5,600 nucleotides of DNA from Methylomonas sp. (GTDB lineage Bacteria; Pseudomonadota; Gammaproteobacteria; Methylococcales; Methylomonadaceae), in NCBI GenBank assembly GCA_026988195.1, contig JALSLS010000491.1, positions 1 to 5,600 on the forward strand, given 5' to 3'. The notes under the pieces were generated by a model. That model ran no database searches. It was given only the letters and a program-made list of their open reading frames with translations, and was not told where the DNA came from. Shown piece by piece: positions 1 through 5,600 of the stretch. How positions within the stretch are numbered: the first letter of the stretch is position 1; each line of letters begins with the position of its first letter. The position numbers and the translations under genes were made by a program.

Positions 1-940
1 AAAGCTTGTCTATTGCTTTGCGAGCAATAACAACGTACTCATGGTCTTTTGGGTAGTCTAAAAGTAATAAAGCCTCATAAGCATATACCATGGCAGGAAA
101 AATTCCGCCTAAGCCATCTTCTCCATTCAGGCGTTCAGTAAACCACGCGACAGCTTTATCAGTAGCTAACTGATGTACTTTGTTAGGAATAAGTGGACGT
201 GTTATGCGACCCAGTTTGTCTAAACCTAGAAATATCTTATTCAGAAAGGTGCGTTCAGGGAAGTAATGTTTTTCTTTGTCGGGTGCGATAAGAAAAAGTT
301 CTCGTACACTTACCTTGTTAGGGTTTTTTGCCGTTGCTTTTAAGGTGCAAAGAATAAATAAGGGCACCATAACCGTACGAGACCAATAGGATACTTTATC
401 TAAATGAAATGGAAACCATTTAGGGAGCAGCATAATCTCAACAGGAATATACGGTACGCCACGCCAAGGAAGTTGTTCAAAAGTGGCTAAGGCAATGCGG
501 GTAAAAACATTCGCTTTAGCAGCGCCACCTTGGCTTAAAATATAGTGACGTAGTTTTTCCATATGAGGCGCATCAATAGAGTCCCCAGCCATTTTTAGAG
601 CATAATAGACTTTTGTGCTACAACTTATATCCCCTTCGCCACCAGGGAATAGAGGGTAGTGCCCTTGATCTGATTGTTTTGAGCGTAAATAGACAGCCAT
701 TTTTTCCTGTAATACATCGTCAATATCATCAAGATAATGCATCATCATTATGTATTCAGCAGGAATGGTGCAGTCAGCTTCTAATTCAAAAACCCAATAG
801 CCATCTGGGTTTTGTAAGCTTCTGAGTTTACCTTGAGCTTTATCTATTGCTACATCAAGTTTACTTGGTTTTTCAGGCATAAGTGTTGAGCTGTGGCGTG
901 ATTCGCTGATATCCGTATGGTTTCCTACTTCATTAAACAT
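1..940 (-). CDS. shc: Squalene-hopene cyclase, N-terminal part (runs off left edge)
   Basis: Membrane-associated triterpene cyclase that converts squalene to hopene and hopanol, the core step of hopanoid synthesis. My reverse-strand translation from the ATG at 940 is open for 313 codons to the window edge, about half of a family length near 630-680 residues. Visible family features are a QW-type repeat at about residues 40-57 (Q43, G47, W49), the PGGEGD..ST..YYALK block at 99-116, SYWSRTVMVPL at 184-194 and EDGLGGIFPAM at 274-284. The catalytic DxDD motif lies further on and is outside the window, so activity cannot be judged. The start lies 10 nt after the sqs stop. A GAGGAA at 954-959 could be its ribosome site, though 13 nt is a long spacing. 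Met21 (codon at 878-880) is a possible later start. Shared transcription with sqs is likely. Family assignment is very secure. Confidence 0.96.
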   Translation of the reverse strand, partial: MFNEVGNHTDISESRHSSTLMPEKPSKLDVAIDKAQGKLRSLQNPDGYWVFELEADCTIPAEYIMMMHYLDDIDDVLQEKMAVYLRSKQSDQGHYPLFPGGEGDISCSTKVYYALKMAGDSIDAPHMEKLRHYILSQGGAAKANVFTRIALATFEQLPWRGVPYIPVEIMLLPKWFPFHLDKVSYWSRTVMVPLFILCTLKATAKNPNKVSVRELFLIAPDKEKHYFPERTFLNKIFLGLDKLGRITRPLIPNKVHQLATDKAVAWFTERLNGEDGLGGIFPAMVYAYEALLLLDYPKDHEYVVIARKAIDKL

Positions 941-950
941 GGAGATTTTG

Positions 951-2045
951 TTATTCCTCAGTTATCTGTTCAGAATAAGTCCAATCAGGTGTTTTTAAGG
1001 ACTTACTACTAACGTTAAAGATTATAGATAAAAGCATATTACTGCGAGCGGTTGCTTTACAAATAAAAATTGTCTTTTTAACGTCTTTTCGAGTTATTTT
1101 TACTTGATCTGAGTTATTAAAGCTAAGATTGTTTTTTATATTCTTCAAAGTAAGCACTGCCATACCTAAAGCCCATAAGCAAAAATTTCTAATGCCTGTT
1201 TCATGGGCAGGTAAAAGCTGAGTATATCTAAGCGCATTATGAAGATGCTCTTGAGCAATATTGATTAAATGCTCTAAACCTTTTCGAAAATTTTCATCAT
1301 CGGTTTCGGGTGTTAAATTTTTTAAATCGAAACCTGTTTCAGTGAAAATATCTTGAGGTAGCCAACAAACACCACGTTGGGCATCATCCCAAATATCTTT
1401 TAAGATATTTGTCATTTGTAAACCTTGCCCAAAAGAAACTGATAATTTTAATAGCTCCTCTTCGTGTTGTTTAATCTCGTCAGAATAGTGGCAAAATAGT
1501 TTTGCCAGCATTTCACCAACACACCCTGCAACGTAATAGCAGTAATCATCCATGTCTGCCATGGTTTTTAAGCCCGCATGTAAGTCTAAGGCTTGGAAGA
1601 TAGGCATTCCTTTGGCCATTGTTTCTACACAAGCTGCAAGCGCTTCAATTTGAGCTGGGTCAAAAGAATGAGTGATCTCAATAACTCTAGGGATAAGGTG
1701 TATAAGGGTATGTTCAGCAGGAATTGTTTGCTCAGAAAGCAAAGGGGCAAGCTCTTTAGCAAAAGCAGCTGCATTATTCCCAGTGTTAACAATATCTATA
1801 AAAGCAGTGCAAAAATATTTTTTTTGTTCTGCATTTAGGGAGACTTCATCTTCAATGGTATCAACAATTCTGCATAGTAAGTAGGCGTTAGCAACGGCAG
1901 GGTGAAGATCGCCTGGTAATTGAGGGATGGTTAGCGCAAAAGTACGAGATACACCTTCAAGTAAAATAGCCTGAAGGTCTGCATCAGCTAAATTAATGAG
2001 GGATTTTGGGTTGTTAATGGATATTTGAGATCCGTTCATAGTCAT
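951..2045 (-). CDS. sqs: Squalene synthase (farnesyl-diphosphate farnesyltransferase, eukaryote-like SQS)
   Basis: Predicted to join two farnesyl diphosphates through presqualene diphosphate and reduce the product to squalene with NADPH, feeding the cyclase encoded next to it. The 364-residue protein has SRTFAL at 33-38, the first Asp-rich motif DTIED at 62-66, YCYYVAGCVGE at 168-178, and the second motif QMTNILKDIWDD at 210-221 (N213, D217, D220, D221). The C-terminal segment VKITRKDVKKT at 315-325 resembles the conserved region after the core in eukaryotic SQS. That segment, the length and the YCYYVAG block favour a one-step SQS over the shorter HpnC or HpnD proteins. I see no strongly hydrophobic C-terminal anchor of eukaryotic type. 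The start is ATG at 2045; Met3 is an alternative, and no clear Shine-Dalgarno precedes either. It is the first gene of the leftward pair sqs-shc. Functional naming as SQS rather than phytoene/HpnD synthase is likely but rests on motifs only. Confidence 0.92.
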   Translation of the reverse strand: MTMNGSQISINNPKSLINLADADLQAILLEGVSRTFALTIPQLPGDLHPAVANAYLLCRIVDTIEDEVSLNAEQKKYFCTAFIDIVNTGNNAAAFAKELAPLLSEQTIPAEHTLIHLIPRVIEITHSFDPAQIEALAACVETMAKGMPIFQALDLHAGLKTMADMDDYCYYVAGCVGEMLAKLFCHYSDEIKQHEEELLKLSVSFGQGLQMTNILKDIWDDAQRGVCWLPQDIFTETGFDLKNLTPETDDENFRKGLEHLINIAQEHLHNALRYTQLLPAHETGIRNFCLWALGMAVLTLKNIKNNLSFNNSDQVKITRKDVKKTIFICKATARSNMLLSIIFNVSSKSLKTPDWTYSEQITEE

Positions 2046-2076
2046 AACAAAAGTGCGTTAATCAAAGTGATGGTTA

Positions 2077-2105
2077 ATAATAGACGTTTTGTTGTCGATT
2101 TGCAA
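2077..2105 (-). promoter_or_regulatory. Sigma70-like promoter for sqs-shc
   Basis: On the minus strand a -35-like TTGCAA (2100-2105) is followed after exactly 17 bp by a -10-like TATTAT (2077-2082). These match the consensus at 4 of 6 and 5 of 6 positions. Transcription would start near 2070 and leave a leader of about 25 nt before the sqs ATG at 2045. Spacing and position are right, but the region is very AT-rich, so chance matches are easy. This is a prediction from sequence only. Confidence 0.45.
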
Positions 2106-2412
2106 AGTAATGTTGTTTTTAGTGTAATATTTTTTTCTTGGTTTTTAGAGGGATTTTAGTGGCGTTTTAGATTTATTTTTCTATTGAAATGTTATTAATA
2201 TTAATAGCCTATGTTGCTTTGTTAGCTTAAATTAAAGGAATGAATGGCAAAGTTACATTTACTAGGGTAGATAAAATAACAGTAAAAAATTGGAATTTGT
2301 TGTTTTTTTTGTATTGTTTTGGTGGTTTCTGTTCAAAAAAGATAGTATTCTACTGGGTAATTGTAATCTATATGATGATTTCAAAGGTATCTTTTTCCTT
2401 TGCTTAACTTTA

Positions 2413-2471
2413 TAGGAGACTGTCCAAGAATAAAGAACCTACTACGGCTTCTATTCTTGGACAGTCTCCTA
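2413..2471. repeat. Perfect 20-bp inverted repeat (hairpin), MITE-like
   Basis: Bases 2413-2432 (TAGGAGACTGTCCAAGAATA) are exactly reverse-complemented at 2452-2471, with a 19-nt spacer. Inside the spacer AAG (2433-2435) can pair with CTT (2448-2450). The right arm is followed by mixed sequence rather than a T-run, and no gene points into it from the left, so a transcription terminator is unlikely. The outermost bases are TA on both sides. The structure can therefore be read as a 55-bp element with 18-bp terminal inverted repeats beginning GGAGACTGTCC, flanked by a TA duplication as left by IS630/Tc1-type transposition. That reading is inference; a single-copy regulatory hairpin remains possible. 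It ends 64 bp before the hpnH ATG, so it lies in the promoter or leader of that gene. Confidence 0.75.
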
Positions 2472-2523
2472 GAGTAGCGACATTTTATAGTATATTTTGT
2501 ATTTTTTTTGTTTTGTGATCTTT

Positions 2524-2527
2524 GGAG
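2524..2527 (+). promoter_or_regulatory. Ribosome binding site deciding the hpnH start
   Basis: GGAG lies 8 nt before the ATG at 2536. This supports that ATG over the in-frame TTG at 2497, which has no Shine-Dalgarno and would add a T-rich 13-residue tail that does not resemble the family. Confidence 0.75.
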
Positions 2528-2535
2528 AAGCTAAT

Positions 2536-3639
2536 ATGAGTGTTCCTTTACGTCAGCAACTGGCAGTTGGAAGTTATTTAATCAAACAAAAGTTAAAAGG
2601 CGTGAAAAAGTACCCACTCGTTCTTATGCTTGAGCCTTTATACCGTTGTAATTTAGCTTGTGCAGGCTGTGGTAAAATCGATCATCCTGATGATATTTTG
2701 GATAAGCGACTGACAGTACAAGAGTGCTTGGATGCTGTTGATGAGTGTGATGCGCCTATGGTTTCAATTCCTGGTGGCGAGCCTTTAATTCATAAAGAAA
2801 TGCCTCAGATAGTTGAAGGTATTGTGGCTAAAAAGAAGTTTGTATACTTATGTACTAACGCTTTATTGCTTAAGAAAAAAATTAAAGATTACACTCCATC
2901 ACCGTATTTAACTTTTTCTATACACCTTGATGGCCTTAAAGACAGACATGATGATTCTGTTTGTCAAACAGGGGTCTTTGATATTGCTGTTGAAGCGATC
3001 AAACTAGCTTTAGGAAAAGGCTTTAGAGTTAATGTTAACTGTACTTTGTTTCAAGGTGAAAATGCTGAGGAAGTTGCTGAATTCCTAGATTATGTAACAG
3101 AGTTAGGGGTAGAAGGCGTTACTATTGCACCTGGTTTTAGTTATGAACATGCACCAAAACAAGATGTTTTTATCAAAGGTAAAGATGTTAAGGAATTGTT
3201 CAGAGGTATTTTTGCAATTGGCAAAAAGAAAAAGTGGAAGTTAAATCACTCTTCTTTATATCTAGATTTTTTAGCGGGAAACCAAGACTATGAATGTACA
3301 CCTTGGGGTAACCCAACCCGTAATGTATTTGGGTGGCAAAAACCTTGTTATTTATTAGCTGATGAAGGCAATGTTGATACATTTCAAGAATTAATGGATA
3401 CAACGCCTTGGGAAAAATATGGCAATGTCAATAACCCTAAATGTACTAATTGTATGGCGCATTGTGGTTATGAAGCAACTGCAGTGGAAGATATGTTATC
3501 TAATCCATTAAAAGGTCTGATGGTTTCCTTAAAAGGTCCTAAAACGACAGGGGAAATGGTTGAGGTTACAGCACCAGATAGTAAAGATTCCAAAAAAACT
3601 AACACTCTTTCTGATATTCCTGTCAAAGTGGAATCTTAA
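2536..3639 (+). CDS. hpnH: HpnH, radical SAM adenosylhopane synthase
   Basis: Cytoplasmic-side radical SAM enzyme that joins the 5'-deoxyadenosyl radical to diploptene to form adenosylhopane, the first step toward C35 extended hopanoids such as bacteriohopanetetrol. The 367-residue protein starts MSVPLRQQL, followed by KYPLVLMLEPLYRCNLACAG, both typical of HpnH. The iron-sulfur cluster motif CxxxCxxC is C38, C42, C45, and the SAM-binding GGEP is at 80-83. A C-terminal cysteine set (C254, C271, C303, C306, C310) falls in the region known in this family as DUF3463 and may hold structural metal or a second cluster; that role is inferred. The ATG at 2536 is chosen for its GGAG site and family N-terminus. 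Tandem in-frame stops TAA-TAG end it. The next gene begins 56 nt later with no visible terminator, which suggests cotranscription. No key residue appears lost. Confidence 0.96.
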   Translation: MSVPLRQQLAVGSYLIKQKLKGVKKYPLVLMLEPLYRCNLACAGCGKIDHPDDILDKRLTVQECLDAVDECDAPMVSIPGGEPLIHKEMPQIVEGIVAKKKFVYLCTNALLLKKKIKDYTPSPYLTFSIHLDGLKDRHDDSVCQTGVFDIAVEAIKLALGKGFRVNVNCTLFQGENAEEVAEFLDYVTELGVEGVTIAPGFSYEHAPKQDVFIKGKDVKELFRGIFAIGKKKKWKLNHSSLYLDFLAGNQDYECTPWGNPTRNVFGWQKPCYLLADEGNVDTFQELMDTTPWEKYGNVNNPKCTNCMAHCGYEATAVEDMLSNPLKGLMVSLKGPKTTGEMVEVTAPDSKDSKKTNTLSDIPVKVES

Positions 3640-3683
3640 TAGATTAAAGCCCCTATAGACTGGGAACTAAATAATAAGCATTT

Positions 3684-3698
3684 AGGAGTTATGTTTTG
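3684..3698 (+). promoter_or_regulatory. Ribosome binding site with nested ATG-TTT-TGA and TTG start
   Basis: AGGAG at 3684-3688 is 7 nt before the TTG at 3696, a normal spacing. An ATG at 3691, only 2 nt after the AGGAG, opens a two-codon frame (Met-Phe-stop) whose TGA at 3697-3699 overlaps the TTG. The main gene therefore probably starts at TTG. The nested mini-frame could lower or couple initiation, but that is speculation. Confidence 0.55.
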
Positions 3699-4355
3699 AA
3701 TAAGCTAAAAAAAGTTAAGATGCGTTTTTGCTTTATTATTCTTGCTTGCTGGGTGGCAGGTTTAAATGCAGAACCAAGTGAAAAGGGTGTGCTAACACCC
3801 GTAACTGAAGAGACTAGTTCTGCTAAAAAGGTTGTTACTGACTTCCAAGCTGTGCTCATTGATGCTATGAAGCAAGGTGACTCATTAAGCTTTGAACAAC
3901 GCCACCAATATTTGAAACAAGCTATATTAGCCAGTCATGATGTGCTTAAAAGTCTTAGAACTATTGTTGGAAGTAAAAAATGGAATAGTTTTTCAGCTGA
4001 GCAGAAGGCATTGTTAACAGATGTATTTACTAATTTTATTGTATCTACTTATGCCTTTAATTTTAATGCATATGCTAATGAATATTTTGTTTATGTGTCT
4101 GAACATACAACAAAAAAAGGTAATATTGTTGTTAGAAGTATATTAAATATTCCAGAAGGAAAGCGCAAAAAAGTCACATTTGACTATGCTTTAAAAAAGA
4201 ATTCTACTGGGTGGCAAATTTATAATATTGCAGCGGATGGCGTGAGTGACTTGGCAACTAGGCGATCTGAATACCGGCGTATTCTAAATGCTAAGGATGG
4301 ATTTAACACATTAATTGCAATTATTAACAAAAAAATTGATAATTACACTAAATAA
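3696..4355 (+). CDS. hpnM: MlaC/HpnM-family periplasmic lipid-binding protein
   Basis: Predicted soluble periplasmic carrier of the MlaC (Ttg2D) superfamily, which shuttles lipids between the outer-membrane MlaA complex and the inner membrane. The hopanoid-cluster branch of the family is called HpnM. The 219-residue product has a Lys-rich n-region, a hydrophobic core at about 11-22 and a likely signal peptidase I site after LNA (residue 25). Family-like blocks are VLKSLRTIVGSKKW at 83-96, FTNFIVSTYAFNFNAYANEY at 111-130, GWQIYNIAADGVSDL at 172-186 and the SEYRRIL segment at 191-197. The start is TTG at 3696 because of its AGGAG site; ATG at 3720 (residue 9) keeps most of the signal peptide but lacks a clear site. 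It lies between hpnH and mlaA, 56 and 19 nt away. Whether the cargo is hopanoid or phospholipid cannot be told from sequence, and mlaC is an equally fair name. Confidence 0.85.
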   Translation: MNKLKKVKMRFCFIILACWVAGLNAEPSEKGVLTPVTEETSSAKKVVTDFQAVLIDAMKQGDSLSFEQRHQYLKQAILASHDVLKSLRTIVGSKKWNSFSAEQKALLTDVFTNFIVSTYAFNFNAYANEYFVYVSEHTTKKGNIVVRSILNIPEGKRKKVTFDYALKKNSTGWQIYNIAADGVSDLATRRSEYRRILNAKDGFNTLIAIINKKIDNYTK

Positions 4356-4362
4356 ATTAAGT

Positions 4363-4366
4363 AGGA
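4363..4366 (+). promoter_or_regulatory. Ribosome binding site deciding the mlaA start
   Basis: AGGA is 8 nt before the ATG at 4375. It supports that start over the in-frame TTG at 4315, which lies inside the upstream gene and would put 20 extra residues before the lipoprotein signal peptide. Confidence 0.65.
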
Positions 4367-4374
4367 TCAACTCT

Positions 4375-5295
4375 ATGCAGACAGCTTTGCAAGCAAAAAA
4401 CTTATCATCGTTATTTTTACTCTCTTGTATTGCCGTAATGCTATTGTTATCTGGTTGTACCACTCAACAAGTTGTTGAAGATGAGGTGGTTGAAGTTGAC
4501 CCTTATGAACAGTTTAACCGGAGTATGTTTGGTTTTAATGAAACGGTAGATACTTATGTTGCAGAACCTATTTCTGATGCCTATACATGGGTAACACCTC
4601 GTTTTGTACAAACAGGGGTTTCTAATTTTTTTGATAACCTCAGAGGCATCAATGTTGTTTTAAATGATTTTATGCAAGGTAAAGGACAACAAGGAGTTGA
4701 GGATACTGGACGGTTTCTAATCAACTCAACAGTTGGAATATTGGGCTTATTTGATGTTGCAGAAGAAATTGGGCTAGAACAAAATAATGAAGATTTTGCC
4801 CAAACACTTGCTGTTTGGGGCGTTTCCCCTGGGCCTTATTTAGTTTTGCCATTATTAGGCCCAACAACCAGTAGAGGTATTCCTGGAGGTATTTTTGATG
4901 CAGCTGCAAATCCTGCTACTTATATTGGAGCTCCCGTACAGTTATTAAATGCCTTAAATACACGAGCTAATGCCGATAGTGAACTAAATTTTATTGAAGA
5001 AGCTGCATTGGATCCTTATGTATTTACCAGAGAATCTTTTTTACAGTATCGAAATAATTTGATTAGAGATGGAAAAATTGACGATACGGATGATCTTTTT
5101 GACTTAGCAGATGATTTTGACGAAGATTTTGATGATGAGGATGCTAATACAGTTGATCTTCAACTTGAAAAGGCACCTTTGGATGTAAACAATGAAGGTC
5201 AACAGCTTATAGTTGAGATAGAAGACGTTAAGGAAATGCTGGAAAGTCCTGCTGCTGACGCACACCCTTTAAAGCAGTTGGAACAAGGTCAATAA
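4375..5295 (+). CDS. mlaA: MlaA/VacJ-family outer-membrane lipoprotein
   Basis: Predicted outer-membrane lipoprotein that draws mislocalised phospholipid from the outer leaflet and passes it to the periplasmic MlaC partner, here encoded 19 nt upstream. The 306-residue protein has a lipoprotein signal peptide with lipobox LSGC at 25-28 (lipidated Cys28). Thr at +2 is compatible with outer-membrane sorting. Family blocks are DPYEQFNRSMFGFNETVD at 42-59, GRFLINSTVGILGLFD at 112-127, the NEDFAQTLAVWGVSPGPYLVLPLLGP stretch from 138 to 163, and SRG at 166-168, followed by the PATYIGAP region. It is longer than the roughly 250-residue E. coli protein because of a C-terminal extension from about 236. 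The extension includes an Asp/Glu-rich run (237-256) and a Glu-containing helix-like tail. No MlaFEDB genes are visible. The nearest structure downstream is a REP-like hairpin. Confidence 0.94.
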   Translation: MQTALQAKNLSSLFLLSCIAVMLLLSGCTTQQVVEDEVVEVDPYEQFNRSMFGFNETVDTYVAEPISDAYTWVTPRFVQTGVSNFFDNLRGINVVLNDFMQGKGQQGVEDTGRFLINSTVGILGLFDVAEEIGLEQNNEDFAQTLAVWGVSPGPYLVLPLLGPTTSRGIPGGIFDAAANPATYIGAPVQLLNALNTRANADSELNFIEEAALDPYVFTRESFLQYRNNLIRDGKIDDTDDLFDLADDFDEDFDDEDANTVDLQLEKAPLDVNNEGQQLIVEIEDVKEMLESPAADAHPLKQLEQGQ

Positions 5296-5503
5296 AATTA
5301 CTTAACAAAACTACCTTAAGTTATACAAGTAAGTCGATGTAGGATGTGCTGACGATAGGAAGCGCATCGCTTGCCGTTATGGTTTACAGATTTAAGACGG
5401 GACAGTATACCAACTGTAGGGTCAATGGCATTCACTTAAGAAAATGAGCCATTCACTTAACAAAACACAGGATTTTTTAAAAAATTGCTTGTCCTGTAGG
5501 CCA
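5296..5503. other. Intergenic region between mlaA and the transposase end
   Basis: This stretch holds no supported gene. A weak ACTTAA/TTAAGT inverted repeat (5300-5305 and 5316-5321, 10-nt loop) lies just after the mlaA stop, without a following T-run, so any terminator role is uncertain. After it come the REP-like hairpin at 5343-5368 and the outer end of the insertion sequence. The switch to repeats and mobile DNA marks the end of the lipid gene cluster. Confidence 0.6.
5343..5368. repeat. REP-like palindromic repeat unit
   Basis: GATGTGCT (5343-5350) pairs with AGCGCATC (5361-5368) around the 10-nt loop GACGATAGGA, with one G-T wobble. The preceding GTAG and following GCTTGCCGTTATGG resemble the GTAGGATG...CATC palindromic repeats that are widespread between genes in gammaproteobacteria. 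That resemblance is from memory, without a search. It could also help end transcription of mlaA. Confidence 0.55.
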
Positions 5504-5600
5504 CTATGATAAACATGATGCAGCCTTGTTCTTATTTTTTGTAGCATGCCATTTTTTCACTGGTTTTTTTGAAATACGTTCATATTTTCTGCCTGGTCGT
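5420..5600 (-). mobile_element. End of an insertion sequence (probably IS4-like), truncated by the window
   Basis: The region contains the 3' end of a transposase-like frame and, outside it, two 11-bp direct copies of CATTCACTTAA at 5429-5439 and 5450-5460, spaced 21 bp apart. The element probably ends near GTAGGGTCAATGGCATTC (from about 5417-5421). The exact end and any target duplication cannot be fixed without the other terminus, which lies beyond the right edge. Family assignment is tentative. Confidence 0.5.
5504..5600 (-). CDS. Transposase C-terminus (partial, probably IS4 family)
   Basis: On the minus strand, 31 codons from the window edge to the TAG at 5504-5506 encode a very basic tail starting RPGRKYERISKKPVKKWHA. 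An RPGR...K..KW-type basic ending is typical of IS4-family transposases as I recall them. The DDE catalytic core would lie outside the window. It is convergent with mlaA. Whether the full gene is intact cannot be seen. The reading frame is directly visible; the family is inferred from a short tail. Confidence 0.5.
   Translation of the reverse strand, partial: RPGRKYERISKKPVKKWHATKNKNKAASCLS

Larger units (their letters stand above)
2046..2535. other. Divergent intergenic region between sqs and hpnH
   Basis: This 490-bp, strongly T-rich stretch separates two divergent hopanoid gene sets and must hold the promoters for both. It contains the sqs promoter candidate, a 14-bp perfect AT palindrome at 2193-2206 (TATTAATATTAATA), a small inverted repeat CAAAGG/CCTTTG at 2382-2402, and the long perfect inverted repeat at 2413-2471. 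A -10-like TATAGT sits at 2486-2491 upstream of hpnH but lacks a well-spaced -35. A 55-codon reading frame (2240-2407, plus strand) encodes a hydrophobic, low-complexity peptide. Its AAAGGA directly abuts the ATG, leaving no normal spacing, so I do not call it a gene. No tRNA or known riboswitch pattern was recognised. Confidence 0.7.

Noticed and set aside
613..825. 70-codon plus-strand frame
   Set aside because: It lies wholly antisense to the well-supported shc coding region and has no recognisable domain.
1593..1884. Two overlapping plus-strand frames of 70-81 codons
   Set aside because: Both are antisense shadows inside sqs, whose conserved motifs occupy the opposite strand.
2181..2215. 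Plus-strand promoter at TTGAAA with AT-rich sequence downstream
   Set aside because: No convincing -10 lies at 16-18 bp spacing; the AT-rich palindrome there gives many chance matches.
2413..2471. Rho-independent terminator or CRISPR-like repeat
   Set aside because: There is no T-run after the stem, no gene reads into it, and only one unit is present, so neither reading fits.
2497..2535. Upstream TTG start for hpnH
   Set aside because: There is no Shine-Dalgarno before it, the added residues come from a T-run, and the family N-terminus begins at the ATG at 2536.
3200..3403. 67-codon minus-strand frame
   Set aside because: It is antisense to the C-terminal part of hpnH and has no ribosome site or domain features.
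3729..3749. Possible lipobox (ILAC) in the MlaC-like signal peptide
   Set aside because: Leu at -2 is atypical and the hydrophobic core before the Cys is short; a signal peptidase I site after LNA fits better with a soluble carrier.
4315..4374. Upstream TTG start for mlaA inside the preceding gene
   Set aside because: It would bury the lipoprotein signal peptide behind 20 extra residues; ATG 4375 has a well-spaced AGGA.
4721..4909. 62-codon minus-strand frame
   Set aside because: It is antisense to the most conserved part of mlaA.

Overview
The window comes from an AT-rich Gram-negative bacterium and carries hopanoid (bacterial sterol-like lipid) genes. It has a truncated squalene-hopene cyclase (shc), a one-enzyme squalene synthase of the eukaryote-like type (sqs), and the radical SAM adenosylhopane synthase hpnH. 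Two lipid-trafficking genes follow: a periplasmic MlaC/HpnM-type protein and an outer-membrane MlaA (VacJ) lipoprotein. The use of a single SQS rather than HpnC/D/E, together with SHC, HpnH and MlaA/MlaC, fits a gammaproteobacterial (Methylococcales-type) methanotroph best. That assignment is an inference from gene content, not a proof.

Layout: bases 1-2045 hold a leftward operon, sqs then shc, with only 10 nt between the genes; shc runs off the left edge. Bases 2046-2535 are a T-rich divergent intergenic region with a good sigma70-like promoter for sqs-shc and, close to hpnH, a perfect 20-bp inverted repeat that looks like a small mobile or palindromic element. Bases 2536-5295 hold a rightward gene set, hpnH - hpnM/mlaC - mlaA, with gaps of 56 and 19 nt and no terminator between genes. 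It therefore probably forms one transcript. Bases 5296-5600 are accessory: a REP-like hairpin repeat and then the end of an insertion sequence. The C-terminal 31 codons of its transposase (probably IS4-like) enter from the right edge on the minus strand.

How the genes fit together: SQS condenses two farnesyl diphosphates to squalene, SHC cyclises squalene to hopene/hopanol, and HpnH adds the 5'-deoxyadenosyl group that starts the C35 side chain. The MlaC-like and MlaA-like proteins are placed to move lipids between inner and outer membranes. Their position directly behind hpnH suggests a link to hopanoid placement or to membrane asymmetry. Later side-chain genes (hpnG, hpnO and others), an RND exporter (hpnN) and the MlaFEDB inner-membrane complex are not in this window.
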